A DNA stretch of 64,000 nucleotides from Cristatella mucedo. Lineage: Eukaryota; Bryozoa; Phylactolaemata; Cristatellidae. Made by a program: the position numbers and the translations under genes. This document shows positions 1 through 12,515 of the stretch, piece by piece. Where the stretch lies: positions 387,001 through 451,000 of the forward strand of contig WPIO01000033.1 in assembly GCA_009760855.2 (NCBI GenBank), read 5' to 3'. Under the pieces are notes generated by a model. The model was not told the origin of the DNA and did not search any database. It worked only from the letters and a program-made list of their open reading frames with translations. Within the stretch, counting starts at the first letter, position 1; each line of letters starts with the position of its first letter.

Positions 1-2149
1 GGTGTGACGTTTGACGAGCCTTGAAGGCTGTCGCCCTAGAAAAACCCACGCTCGGAAGTACTGCGGTGTGTAGCGATGTTATCACCGCGAGCCACTACAA
101 TGGCACTGCACGGAGATTCCCAAGACTTGCACTTTCAAATACATTTTTCCTAAATAGGCTCGACGTTGGCGACGTAATGTACATACGTCTCGTGGACGAG
201 TCGCGTACAAGAAGGCAATGCTAATACATGAGCGGTAGAACTTTCACTACGGTCCACTGCACTGCACTGCTACATAGCTGGCAGAGAAACGGTCCACTAG
301 TGACACTGGCTGTTGTTTTACACGTGCTCAAAGGCCCTAAATTTCAACGGCCCTTAATTAAAACAATCTAAGCAAAACGTTAGCGCAACCCATTGAGGCG
401 CAGCGCGGTGAGCGGCTACAAGCCTACGATGCCGACTCTCCGGCCCCCTTCCCGGCCAATCGCTGCAGGCGAACAGGCTCGTTTTAAGCAGGGACAGAAG
501 ACGCTGCCTGAGGGCGCATGCGGACTACGTGATGCGCGCGCACACCTGTGTACGACAGTTGCGCAGCATGCGATCGCACATCAACGTGCCACAGGATCGG
601 ATAGTACGGATAGATAGTATCTGGGTATTCACATGCGAGACGGAGCACGGAGAGCTTAGAACTCGGGACGGGACTTCCGAGCGCTTACGCTTTCTAACCT
701 AATGTGTAGCCTACGCTATTCAATGACCTGAGGCTAATATACGGCCAACATCTTAGCGTCCTAAAAATGCGTACCGTTTTTTGTTTCTTGTGGTCTTCCA
801 TCGCGCCAGTTGCTTTGCAGCGACGCCAACAATAACCGGCAGCGGAAGCCGCCGCGTTGGTAACACAAGTAGTCTGCGGGGCGGAAATGCCACGCCCGTG
901 TTCATCAATCCAGCAGCCGCGGTAGCATTAGGCGCCGTGACCTAGCATTCTGTTGTCGTAGCATGTCACTCAATGCAGCCTTATGCTATTCACTGTACAC
1001 ATTATTTTCTTTGAGTAAAGCTATAGGAAAGATCCGTAAGTAGTTTGAAGTCCTCAGGCCACAAACAACGAAAGTGATTGTAGGTGTGCCGGTCTTGCAT
1101 ATTGCTATTTAAGAAAGTCCGTTTCGTTAACGCACAGCATGCGGCGTGCTAACTCGGGCAGACTATGACTGATGTTCACTATTCCTCGTTCCTCATCATA
1201 CTGGCAAAGAATCGAGTGCGCGATAGTCTACAGCCAAGGCCGTATACAAGCAGACGCTTGTAATAGGCTAGAAGTTGCCATCCAGAAGTTGCAGGCCTAT
1301 GCATTTGAGGCTCAAGGCCGCGGCCTGTGGCGCCCTGCGTGGCCGTTGCTGAACGCATGTTACCCTCCGTTGCCGTCAAATAGTTTTCTCACGTTATGGA
1401 TGTGGACTTGTTGCGTTTAATTACGGGCGCTCTTCCGCGCTGCCGTATTCAGCCACTGTCGGCACACCGGCGTGCATTGACGCTGCACATGAAAGTCGCC
1501 AACCGTGCGTGCTTCAAGGGTTGGGCGACGCCGGGTTTTGACGCGCGTCGGCTGAGATTTGCACTGTTACAAGATCTGTGCTTGTGTCGCCAGCTCTGTG
1601 CGCGCTAAATCCTCGTAGTGCAGAGTAGCTAGTGAAGTTCAAGCGAGACAGCCTAGAATGGCCTAGAAGGACCCACGCAGATCCACGCAGAACGAAGCTT
1701 CCGTTCAGCCAATTGCGCTTTCTCCCCCAGCTCGTCGACGGGGCAGCTACTGCGAAGCTGAAGTAGCAGACGACGAGTCCCGTAGCCGTCCATCTGAGGG
1801 TAGGCGGGGTGGGGCTGCTAAACCGGAAGCCACCGCTAGGGAAATTCGTGGAAGGCAGACGCCTTTTAAGACTCGGCCACTAAGCTCCTAGCCTTCGGCT
1901 CCTAGCCCGAGAAGCCTTGACCCGGTGGGTCAAGAGTTCTCGGACTATTCAAGCTAAATGGTTAGGCCGACCGGTCAACCGACCTGATTCGGACCTCTCC
2001 ACCTGAGGTAGCAGCTCGGTATATTCCGCGTAAGTACTTGAATCTCTGTAACTGTGTCGGGAAAACTTTGTCACGAGTTTATGATTCGGAGTCGTCCTCG
2101 CCGAGTTGACCTCGTCGAGTTGACCTCGCCGAGTTGTCACGGACCCGTG
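1..2149. other. No recognisable gene
   Basis: Short reading frames of up to about 80 codons occur on both strands, but none has a recognisable motif, a convincing splice context or similarity to the repeats elsewhere in the window. I see no tRNA-like boxes and no LINE sequence. It is treated as intergenic. Confidence 0.5.
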
Positions 2150-2905
2150 TGTTCGTCTGTAACTCCATAATGATACGAAGACTAGGCTAGTGGTATGCGG
2201 GAAATTTTTTTCATAGAGCATTCGAAATACAATCGGCTTTCAATACGCACGTGATAGCCAACAGACTCCATCTCCGAATTTCAAAGAGAAAGTGAGGAGC
2301 GTAGCTCAGTCAGAAGGACAGTCGAGAAAGTGAGTAGCATGGAAGTCGCAGCCGAGGACGGCTAGAAAGGATATGCCACAGTCGGCAGTAGAAGGCAAGA
2401 CAGTGTTGCTTAATGATTGTGGAAGTGTGTTGCACAGTCTAGGACCTGCAGAGCAAAATTCTATATGCCAGCGTCTTTAGGTTTAGGAATGGAAAAATCC
2501 TAGCTGATTTAACAGCCTCATTTGTACAGCGGTTGAAGGGCCTTATCGGCTATCGCCACCGCTTACAGTTGGCAATGAAGGATCGCTCACCCCGGTCGTG
2601 GAGAGCGAGCACCTTACCTCCTGATCGACCACAGCCCAGTAACAGATAATTCAAAGACGTGAGAGCACGAGGAGGCTGAAACTGACAAACAGTAGGGCTA
2701 GGTGCGAAGGAGTCGAGCCAGGGCGGGCATTGTGAGTCAAGAGTAAAAGAACTCACGGTTTCCATTTATCAACCCGAGTCTAACGCAGTTCATTCAGCAA
2801 AGGAGACACGAGGCAGAAAGTCTTGGAATTTTAGTCCAACCTGGGAGCCATACTCATGACCAGCTGGAGAGGCTCAGTGACTTGGTACGATAGCCCAGCT
2901 GAGAA
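2150..2905 (-). mobile_element. Diverged 3' part of LINE-A (CR1/L2-like)
   Basis: Read on the minus strand this matches the 3' quarter of the LINE-A element near 21.2-21.75 kb. It has the end of the RT protein (the segment around the [11 protein letters not shown] and LWNLLP motifs) and the 3' untranslated end with GGAGTTACAGACG. Many substitutions and small indels break every frame, so this is one of the oldest copies here. A tRNA-derived SINE (about 2500-2632) interrupts it, so the SINE arrived later. Confidence 0.75.
2500..2632 (-). mobile_element. SINE-1 copy (tRNA-derived), inserted in LINE-A
   Basis: Begins with the family's antisense 3' end (GCTGATTTAACAGCCTCATT), passes through the CTTATCGGCTATCGCCACC body and ends in a degraded tRNA-like head (GAGAGCGAGCACCTTACC). 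LINE-A sequence resumes on both sides, so this is a nested insertion. Confidence 0.7.
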
Positions 2906-5551
2906 GAATTAAAGTGGTCCAGTATAGGCAGCAACAGGTAGCTATTAAAATCTCTTGACAGCTCCAGTTATGGGCAGTTCACAAGGGCAGAGATCGAACG
3001 CGGTGACTAGCCGCGGAACCGGTCTCCTGCCTGAAACTTGACGTAAATAAGTCGTCTAAGTGGATTGGCAAAGGTGACGTCTCAGTAAGGAGCACACGAT
3101 GTTTGCAGTACAGAACTACCTATTAAAACCGATAGTCTCCTGGTAATGCCCTACGTTTAGGGCGTCCGATGTAAAGGAGTTTGGTTGTATAGTCGTTTAG
3201 CATTTGAAAATTGGCCCAGGACAAGCGTCAATTGTCCGCAAAGCAGGAATTGAGCTGTGAATTTTGATGGCTTAAATGACACGTACCATTAGTTATCTTC
3301 TGAATTATAATAGATCGGAACCTATTACGTCATAACCTATTAGTAGGTACATAATCCTATTAATAGGCACCATAAGTCCAAGGCATGTATTATTTTGGAG
3401 TAGCGCTCTTTAACTGTAACCGGGAAGACGTTCGGGTGCTCGAGCGGCGTAGGATTTTGTTGTGTGATTTGACTTGTACCGGATGGCTGTAGCCCTCAGT
3501 GGCCGTCGAATATACTGTTTGACGCTATGAGTTTGGCTTGTATATAGCTGCTAGCCACTTGAAAGAAGCTGAGCGAAGCTCTGGTAGAGATAACCTAGTG
3601 CTTAAAGCACACGTCCAAAATCTCACATTATTAAGCTACTCCAGCTGTAGAACCTCAACGTGTTGCCCGGCCCATGGATTGTATAAGGGTGGATGTGCGG
3701 TCCGCTGGCCGATCCAGGACTTTGAGATGCTATAGACGGAAACACACAAGCCGAATGCAGTGAAGTTTTCAACACACTGCTAGAAAAAGGTTGTAGAGAC
3801 TTAAACAGCTGTACAGAACTACGCCTCAAACTGGGAGCTCGTAACAGCGCCTGTCTTAGCCGACAAGCTACAAATACCGGTGAAGCCCTTAGCACCGGAA
3901 TCACGGCTAGCGACTTGTAGGTGGATGCATGCAGATATGCAGACCGTAGCCTAGAGTGGCAGTTACGAAGATCGGTAATACCTAAACCTAACCAGTCCAT
4001 ATTCATAGCCTAGTGGTGTCTATCCGAAAGCGACAGGGCGGTTGCAAGCGACTACAGGAGCCATGACGAACACCATGTCTCTGCCGCATCACGAGTTTTG
4101 AGCACCATCACAAGCTCAACTGTCAGAGCACAACTCCCTGCCTATTATACGGCTTCCTGTTTTCATGCAGCCTTGGCGTTAGATTATCACATAATCAGTT
4201 ACTAGCCATTATAATTCAGGAACCGCGAATTATTAATGACAGGCACAATCTGGCTGATTTAGGATGCCGTCGCTTCAGTACCCTCTACACAGGATATGTT
4301 GCATACCGAAAATTTTAATTTGGTGAAGCTCCACTCAGGCGGATTGAAGCTATTCTTGGGACCCGTGCCTGCCTCTACTTACACCGTTGGGCGCTTTATC
4401 GTCGCTTTCGGCTCGGGTTGGTGGACTGTTAATTTATAATTCCTCGATTCCTCTATTCCACTGGAGGCCAGGGGAAGTCTCTCGGCAACAAAATATGACT
4501 TACTCGAACGCAGGGCTCTTGGTAATGTTTTCCCCATATGTTTACCATCACAGCGCTTTGCAAGACAAATACAATGTTTTGAATTCGAGCGACCGTCGCA
4601 CCTTTTTCATCCGTAGTTTTACAAAGGTCACATAATTGCCTTCACTCAATTGAAAAGTCCATCAGGGCAAGGGCAACAGCTTCCAGGGGGATAGAGCCAG
4701 CATACCGTTTTACGGTGAACTCACCTGCAATCTGCATCTGCAGAAAGTTATTGATCAGAAAAACTTATATGCACTCCCGCCATCATCTTCGAAGTCATCA
4801 CCATCAGTCAAAACCAGGCAAAGACACATGGCAAGCTAGACCAAAATGGCCAGGAAGCTAATCCACTCACAGCCTATCAAAACAATTAAGTTGGCAGGAC
4901 TCGTTTCTTCGGAGTTCCTGCATTATCCTCCTGAAGATGCTAAAATATTTTCAACTTTCTTTCTGTGTGCTACGACATAATTTTGGGGTATTTAATGCTG
5001 ATAAAATCCGGCTGAGCGTTCAGCTACATGCCACTTTTTTTTTTAAATCGCGAGCCGATAGCTTAACATCAGCTTACAATCATGTAGACACATCATTGCA
5101 CCTGCTGTTGCCCTACCCGACCCAAACGAATTAAGAAATCTTTGCAATAAGCAGTGGAAATGTTGAAAAGTGACATGCCGAATCATAATGACTTAATTTC
5201 AATCCGGTGTCCACGCGAGTGCGATACATCAGTATTAATCGATGACAAACTGCTGAACGCCTATGAGGTAAAAGCTGCTCTTACGGTTAAGTTCTTAACT
5301 GAGTCTACTGCTTTTCTAAAAAAAAGTTGTCTATTTATCTAACTAACACCGACATCTTCACAATCAGGTGGAGAGATCATCTGCCACTATATAAATGAGG
5401 CTGTGTTTAATCAGCAAATCTTTACTTTTACTTTCAGGTAAGAAAAAAACCATTATCTGCTGGTCATCGCGCTTGAAACATCCTAGGTGCATGTCCAGTG
5501 ACCGGTACCACAGCTAGCTAATATGCCGATCACCACGGTCAGTAAATGGAT
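2906..5551. other. Intergenic, no recognisable gene
   Basis: Contains a 127-codon frame on the minus strand (3623-4006) and several shorter ones. None shows a recognisable domain or splice-consistent extension, and composition does not differ from the surroundings. Distal 3' flank of the DTWD1-like gene. Confidence 0.45.
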
Positions 5552-5609
5552 TACTTAGCACACTTGAGTAAAGCAATACTTACTTAGCACACTTGAGTAA
5601 AGCAATACT
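5552..5609. repeat. Exact 29-bp tandem duplication
   Basis: The 29-bp unit beginning TACTTAGCACACTTGAG at 5552-5580 is repeated without change at 5581-5609. It lies about 0.2 kb beyond the stop codon of the DTWD1-like gene. Identity of the two units points to a recent duplication. Confidence 0.9.
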
Positions 5610-5705
5610 ACACAGCATCCACATCCCAGTGTTGGCATGGACAGTGGCGTTGATTGCAGACTAAACGATTGTCATGCGAGAACCTGCACGCGGATAAGGA
5701 TTTTT

Positions 5706-5711
5706 TTTATT
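5706..5711 (-). promoter_or_regulatory. Candidate polyadenylation signal, DTWD1-like gene
   Basis: The plus strand reads TTTATT here, which is AATAAA on the minus strand, about 80 bases past the stop codon at 5793. Position and sequence suit the gene's 3' end. It sits in a T-rich run, so chance occurrence is possible. Confidence 0.4.
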
Positions 5712-5792
5712 GTACCTATCACCTCTTCCACAGCAGTGTTTAGAACAGCCGGGACAACCACTAGCATCACCCCAGAAGTTGTGGCACTGCCC

Positions 5793-8700
5793 TCATTCTT
5801 GTGGATGCAGTTCCTTTATTTTCAAGTACATGTACTTGAAAAAGAAGAGCAGATTGTCATACTGGCCTTCATAGTCACCGAGCTGTGCCGCGTCATGGTA
5901 CTCCCTAACAAAATAGTAAATAGCCTCAATCGTAGCCAAATACGTCGAGGGCTTTTTTCCGTTAGGTCTCCAGAATTTCGTCTCGTGTTGCTTAATTTCA
6001 ATCTTGCTCAGACCTGAACAGTAAACGAAGAAAAGCAGGCTGCGTGCATGCTCAGCCACGCTGATCAGACAGTGACGTGCACAGTGCACATAAACACGAA
6101 TACACATGAATGACAATAGAATCTAAATGTAACTGTTGCAACGAAAAGCCGAAAGGAAAACCAACTTCATCAAAATGTGGCAATCGTATACCCGCACCTG
6201 GTGGATGTACTTACCTCCATCTGTAACTTCACAAAGCCACAAGGACCAAGTGGGTGTTACAAATGAGTTTTCAATAGGGTGCTCAAAGCCTAATCGGCTT
6301 TCAATGCCCACAAGGTAGCCAACAGACTTCATCTCACGTAAAAAAGAGAAAGTGAGAAGCATAGAACGGTATGTAGTTTAGGCGTCCTGACACTGCACGT
6401 TGCCACTAACCATGTTTGCAAGCTGATCCTGTGCATGTCACCTCTAACCATGTTATGCTTGTCGTCCTTGAGCATGCTACCACTAACTATTCGACCATGC
6501 TTACTTTGCAGCAAGTGTAAAGTGCCGAGAAAGAGAGTTATCTGAGGGTGCTATAACAAATGTATTATTGTTATTATTACTATTATTATATAGCACGGCA
6601 TGTGGCATGGTATGTAGCATGGTGGCGCTTCTGGTTTCCCCTTGCATAAATAATAATAAAGCTGATAAAAAAAGAAATTTGCATACCATTTAAAGAGAAC
6701 TAAATCTCTTTCTAAGCACTTTTCTTATGCCGGAGAGGAAGTGCATCAAGTTTTTGTGCATTTGGTAAATAGCACTAACCGGGGCTTTCGAGGTAATTAG
6801 CACATAAAGGTAATGAGCAGACGACGAAGCAGATGAGAATATACACCTCTAAAAGCTACACATAATGTAATGTATTTCTGTCTGTAACTCCACAAAGTCA
6901 TAAAGACAATGTGGGTGTTACACAGGAGAGTTTTGTATAGTGCACTCATAGCCTAAGTGGCTTTCGGTATGCATTCGGTAGCCAACAGACTTCTTCTCAC
7001 GCAACAAAGAGAAAGTGGGAAGCATAGCAGAGTCAGGAGAGCAGTTGAGGTAGTGAGTAGCATAGAAGTAGCAGCTCAGGACCGCTGAAAAGGATGTGCC
7101 ATAGTCGGCAGTAGGAGAGTGGTTGTCCTTGCGTAAGAATTGTGGAAGCAAGTTCCACAGTCTAGGACCTGCAGAGCTAAAGCTTCTGTCGCCAACAGCC
7201 TTTAAGCGGAGGAATGGGACAGCTAATTTATTGTCCACACAGGACCTGAGGGTGCAAAGAGGCTGAAACTGGTGCAGCAGTTCAGCTAGGTACGAAGGAG
7301 CCAAGCCGTGGTGGGCCTTGTGGGTCAGCGTAAGAACTTTGCTCTGCATCCGTTGCTCAACCGGCAACCATCCTAGCTCTTTAAGCAAAGGAGACACGCG
7401 GTCAAACCTCTGGGACTTGAAGACGAGCCTTGCAGCCATGTTCATAGTCTGCAAGGCAAGGCAAGCATCCAGTTTCTCAGTTGCCGCAGCAGATTCAGAC
7501 GGTTTGAATGACAAATACAACTGATTATCGTCAGCATAGAAGTGATATCCTATTCCATGGGCCCTAATGACTTTTCCCAGAGGTTGGGTATAAATGGAGA
7601 ACAGCAAGGGACCGAGTGCAGATCCTTGAGGGACTCCAGTCCACAGGTGACCCGTCTCGTGTGTGAGACCTGACCCCCACACGACACGGATTGAACACGA
7701 TCAGACAAGTACAATTTAAACCATGCCATTGCTTCGTCTGCCAGACCGATCGTTGTTCTCAATCGTTCAAGCAGAACTTTGTGATCAATGGTGTCGAAGG
7801 CAGCAGACAGATCTAGCAGAGCTAGGGTAGTGACATTCCCATCGTCGTTGCCACGTAGAATGTCATTTTAACACGGAGGAGGGCAGTTTACATACTCGCT
7901 GTCTCTCAAGGGTTGCAGATCACTCGAGGAGGAATTCCCCTACTGACCCATATACACAATGTGCCGAGCAGCTCTGCAAACGCCAACAACAGCAGGCATA
8001 TTAGCTGCAGACTGGCAAACAATTTGCAATCATACGTAATTTAATTTATTGTATCTCCCCCAGTAACTTCCACAAAGCCACTAAGACTAAATGGACATTA
8101 CGCTCGAGTTTTCTATAGCCTAAGCGGCTTTCGGTAAGCCTATGGTAGTCGATATACATCATCTCCCGCCAACAAAAAGAAAGTGAGAAGCAAAGCTTAT
8201 GCAGGATGGCTGTCAAAGAAGTGGGTGTATGGAGGAAATAGAATAAAATATGGAGGAAAAGCATGGAGGAAGCTGCTCAGGACTGCTTGAAAGGGTCATT
8301 GCCACGGTCATTCATGCAGTAATCCGGGATTCGGCCGGAGCACGCGAATGAAAATGTAAAGGGTAATAATAAATGTAATACATGCAATTGGGTGGAGAAG
8401 GAACTGTCAATAACTCAAACGGTAGAGCTCTAGACTGGTACCGACAAGCTGCAAGATCGGTGCTAGCTGGAACAGAAATTCCTTTACGGCACTCAGACCC
8501 ACGGCATAATAGGCCTTCACTGGGTTTGCACTTTTAACTTAGCACGCGGCTACTGGCACCCGGCACAATTTACAAAGGCTTGCCCCATTGAGAAGTAGAC
8601 ACACTGAGGGAGAGAAACGTGGACAACTAAAAGCAGCAGCCCGGCACCACCTTTCAAGTGGCCTTTGCTAGGAGAAGATAGATCGGCAGGACAAGGCAAT

Positions 8701-11700
8701 GCTAATATGCCTGACAACACTGATTACCGACAGACTCTGCAGGACTAAAAGAATACTTCCCCTAGATACATCACTACTCTGTCTACACTACACTTGATCT
8801 CTATCCTGGAGAAATGAGTTGCAAGGTCATATTGGAGGTCACTAGAGGTACACCCTCCCAGAACCAGTCGAGATGATTTCACAAACAGATGGCACGGTAA
8901 GCATACAAATAATCAGTTACAGTATCAAGGCTGGCTTAAAGGAGAGCCTGCTGGTCGGCCAGAAGCAGTTATGGTCAGCTAGAGTACAGAAAGATTGGAA
9001 AATTCTCAAGCAGCCTGATGAAAAACCTGGAAGAGCTTTCCGAGATTTAGCGAGGGGATTCCCCCCATATAGCTCTAAATAGCAGTAGCATCGTCTAAGA
9101 GGGGACCTGCTGTTCTGATACAGCCAGAGGCAGTTCCATCGGTATAGTTTCCGTAGGCGTTCTGTGGGTGCTTCCACTGCTGATTATAGTCAGTCACACC
9201 AAGGATTTTTTGCAGAAGACATGAAATCCAGCATATGCTCAATGCGGGCTTTCCATATGAACTCAAAAGCTTCGACTCCCTCTGTCCGACAGTATCCTAT
9301 AATCATGACAAATTTTTCACGGTAGGTGGGGAGCCGCATAATCTTTACAGCAACTGACATAATTTATGTGATAATGCCCTCCTATCCCAGTTGGCCATCC
9401 GACATAACGACGGCACTTGTCAAGATGCCAGCCAGGTTGTCATAAGAGTTCACGACTTATGGAGGTTCAGGAATTCTAGAACGTCCCAACCGACCAACAA
9501 TGCAGCTGCTGAGGCTGCTTTGGGGAAAGCCACTGCCAGCAGCGGCAGCCAGAACAAGGTTACAAGCACTGGGACTGCATACATATACGTACACTACACG
9601 GGGTGTTGGCCACTAACTGGCTATATCCTTACACCCCTATACACTTCCTGAAATTAAATGATGATAAAACCAAACTGCTGCTCATAGGACACCCTAAGCA
9701 TGTGGCTGGATTAAAAGGCTTTGCTGTTCTAATAGGTGATGCTATTGTGCGACCATCACCACGTGCTCGAAATTTAGGTGTCGTGTTCGACAGCTGCCTC
9801 AATTTCAAAAGCATCACTCAGAAGACTGCCTCTAAAGCTAGCCATCACATCCTATCCCTATCCAAGATTAGGAGCTGTCTCCCACAGTGGCTTGTAAAAA
9901 AATTTAACTAGCTCTTTAGTTCTGTCTCGGCTTGATTATTGTAATTCCCTTTTGGCTGGGCTACCAAAGAAAGCTATTATGCCACTATAACGGACAATGA
10001 ATATGGCTGCAAGGCTAGTCTTCAAGTCCCAGCGGTTTGAGCACGTGTCTCCTTTGCTTAAAGAGCTAGGATGGCTGCCGGTTGAGCAAAGGATAATGAG
10101 CAAAGTTCTTATGCTGACCCACAAGGCCCACCACGGCTTGGCTCCTTCGTACCTAGCTGAACTGCTGCACCAGTTTCAGCCTCTTTGCGCCCTCAGGTCC
10201 TGTGTGGACAATAAATTAGCTGTCCCATTCCTCCGCTTAAAGACAGTTGGCGACAGAAGCTTTAGCTCTGCAGGTCCTAGACTGTGGAACTTGCTTCCAC
10301 AATTCTTATGCAACGACAACCACTCTCCTACTACCGACTATGGCACATCCTTTTCAGCGGTCCTGAGCTGCTACTTCTATGCTACTCACTACCTCAACTG
10401 CTCTCCTGACTCTGCTATGCTTCCCACTTTTTCTTTCTTGCGTGAGACGAAGTCTGTTGGCTACCGAATGCGTACCGAAAGTCGCTTAGGCTATGAGTTC
10501 GCTATACAAAACTCTCCTGTGTAACACCCAAGTGGTCTTTACGACTTTGTGGAGTTACAGACGGAGATACATTCATACATACATATATCAGCCAGAAGGT
10601 TGCACAGCATCACGTGGCACATCTTTCAATGTATTGACTCCAGCGCTATCTATTTACAGTGCTACAGAGTTATTCGCAGATACCGATTCGGAATGAAAAA
10701 GCAGACACTCGGTACAAGGGGAAAATATACTACTGCTTGCACATATTTAGCAGCACACATGAGGCAATGCTGATGCGGCATACATTTTTCCAGCTGTCGT
10801 TAACAAACCTGAAACTTCAAGCAACCCTTGCCCCTTTTTATCAGCTCGTAAAGAGAACACTTCTTTCACAATTTTTCGATCTCCGGCGATAATGGGAATC
10901 GATAATTTGCAGCATAAAAAAGAATGCCAACCAAGAAGCAGAAGCAAGTGGCTACCAGTTGCGAAGTATTCGACATACAACTACAATCTGGCAGCCAATT
11001 GCGTTTAGCATTAGACGCGTGACATGACACAAATGCAAAATGACTAGCTGTCTCATCGCCATTTTTGCTAGCAAACTTAAAAAAAAACACACGTGCATCT
11101 AAAGGAATGTTGATATAAAAAACTCCGTGTTCTGCTGCCTGGCAAAAGCCCTTATCATCAGCAGTGCAGTCGTAAGTTCATAAAGCTGTGCAGCATGACA
11201 TAAGCCATGATCTACTAATGTGTTCTGCCACACCCCCAGCCACTGCCGACAAAGCCTTGACGCCCAGTTCTGGATGAGCAGAAGAAACCCACCACGATTC
11301 TGCGGCACTCATCGTGAAAGAGGTAAAACATGAGTGAACAGACCACTGCACAGCAGCTATGGTAGTACAAGGCCTCTAATTTGACATGCACTATGCAGCA
11401 GGTGGCCCGTAGCTACAGCAGAGATGCTGACAGGATGAGTGAAGGTGCATCGCAAAGAACTCGAAGTCGTTAGTTTCCACTCAAGATTTTACCACAGTTT
11501 CTCATATCGTGATATTTAGCAGGAATTGCGTACTGTACTTCCTTATCTACTTGGCCTAATAGTTTTACAACACCGTGGCATCATATATCTTTCTGCACAG
11601 TTTTAATGATAAGATTCGTGCCTCAGTCTGCATAGCAGGTGCCAGCCGATCGAACCAAGTTCTCTGAGCCGAGTGCAATATAACAAGTACCACTTACCAT

Positions 11701-12515
11701 GTAATCTTGGGTCCGAAGCAATGCTTCCGGTCTGGAACCATGTGCAGTCAATGAATATTGCCCTTCGGATTCTCGGGGCTGCACATGCACCATGAGAATG
11801 GCGCTCTGTGTGAAATTCCCCAAGTGTAACGCTATCTTTTCCAGGGAATACGAGTACGTCCTGGAAACGAAGAAGGTGCGCGGGCAGAAGCGACCAAAGC
11901 TGCGCCTCGACTGAAAAAAAAGCGTTCGATACTGACCTCTGATGGATTGTACGTGGGTATGTCGGGATAGCTGCGAATGAGCACGTCCTCGGGAGCTAGA
12001 ATGGCTGCGTGCAAGGCAGTGCTCTTGCTGTCCAACTCCCTGGCATGCTTGATCACTTCGATAGTCAACGGCAGCTGAAAAGATACAGACTTAGAGCAAT
12101 AGAGACTCAAGCTTCGAATGAACCATGGACGGCATACTATGTTTTTTCACATCAAGCCTGTGCAGTCACGACCGATCGGATTACCGGGTGCGCGAAGAGT
12201 CACGGTTTCCATCGCGATGCTCAATAAATCGGCACAGCCTAAGCAATGGTGACTTCCCAGCAGCAACCCAGCAGTTTTCTGCCAATGAGGTCTGAAAGGT
12301 CATCGGCATCTTACTTTAACACACGGTAACGCCTCCCTGACGCCGGGCATCGGTGCCACACAGTTGTAGCAGTAATACTTTCGGGATTTTTGACATACGC
12401 TGCAGCGGCTTCTCTGGTCAAGCCGATCAAGTGCTTCGCCAGTCGCTATACGAAGACCTTCAAAGGCATGAGGGTCCATTTTCCTGTAGTCTACACAGCG
12501 CGGGTTACCCTCCAT
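5793..12515 (-). CDS. DTWD1: DTWD1-type tRNA-uridine aminocarboxypropyltransferase, four exons
   Basis: Exons on the minus strand are 12515-12315, 12074-11937, 11860-11698 and 6013-5793. All junctions are GT-AG and phases agree (0, 0, 1), giving about 240 residues from the ATG at 12515. Exon 1 carries a four-cysteine zinc-type motif, CSVC at 38-41 and CYNC at 49-52. Exon 2 has the conserved [15 protein letters not shown] stretch. Exon 3 has the VFPG segment and the signature IFIDCTW, with DCTW at 151-154. The last exon has [20 protein letters not shown] and GQYDNLLFF, closely like human DTWD1. The family transfers an aminocarboxypropyl group from SAM to uridine in tRNA to make acp3U; DTWD1 is the nuclear paralogue acting at position 20. 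The product is shorter than human DTWD1 (304) because the region between the VFPG segment and the DTW motif is compact. The last intron, about 5.7 kb, holds five LINE fragments. Confidence 0.9.
6218..6365 (-). mobile_element. LINE-A 3' end fragment
   Basis: Antisense LINE-A 3' terminus: CTGTAACTTCACAAAG, the GGGTGTTAC segment, and the conserved GTAGCCAACAGACTTCATCT block. Strongly 5'-truncated. Lies in the last intron of the DTWD1-like gene. Confidence 0.75.
6395..6595 (+). mobile_element. LINE-B 3' end fragment
   Basis: Sense LINE-B 3' untranslated end: the CATGTCACCTCTAACCATG block, TTTGCAGCAAGTGTAAAGTGCC, a degraded terminal hairpin and a (TTATTA)n tail. 5'-truncated insertion inside the DTWD1-like intron. 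Confidence 0.75.
6865..7925 (-). mobile_element. LINE-A copy with internal deletion
   Basis: On the minus strand this covers LINE-A from the RT FDTIDH region to the ATTAC-type 3' end near 6865. A frame of about 254 codons (7682-6918) joins the RT palm (FYADD) straight to the C-terminal [13 protein letters not shown] block. About 0.4 kb present in the 18.6-21.7 kb copy is therefore missing. The RT core is disrupted. It is truncated at the 5' end and lies in the DTWD1-like intron. Confidence 0.85.
8035..8290 (-). mobile_element. LINE-A 3' end fragment
   Basis: Antisense LINE-A tail starting with an ATTTA/ATTAC-like repeat, then AACTTCCACAAAGCC, the diverged GGCTTTCGGTAAGC block and AACAAAAAGAAAGTGAGAAG. 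No coding capacity remains. Confidence 0.7.
8291..9640. other. Intronic stretch with an unassigned minus-strand frame
   Basis: Between two LINE-A fragments in the DTWD1-like intron. On the minus strand a frame of about 57 codons starts with ATG near 9360 and reads plausibly like protein ([30 protein letters not shown]) before a stop near 9190. A second frame continues with [21 protein letters not shown] do not recognise either. They could be debris of a mobile-element gene. A tRNA-like string near 8405 (CTCAAACGGTAGAGCTC) is too incomplete to call. Confidence 0.35.
9645..10580 (+). mobile_element. 5'-truncated LINE-A copy
   Basis: Starts within the RT at FLKLNDDKT and continues to the 3' end (GTTACAGACGGAGATACATT). 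Very similar to the long copy at 18.6-21.75 kb. The C-terminal 175 codons (9997-10524) are open, but an early stop and frameshift near 9910-9990 break the frame. It is in sense orientation relative to LINE-A but antisense to the host DTWD1-like gene. Confidence 0.85.
10581..11690. other. Intronic, no recognisable feature
   Basis: Several overlapping short frames on both strands, none with recognisable motifs. It is the intron sequence next to exon 3 of the DTWD1-like gene. Confidence 0.4.

Noticed and set aside
3623-4006. 127-codon minus-strand open frame
   Set aside because: No recognisable motif, no splice partners, low-complexity serine/leucine content typical of chance frames.
9936-10124. 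Minus-strand frame repeated near 21110-21298
   Set aside because: Antisense shadow of the LINE-A RT C-terminal region; it recurs because the element recurs.
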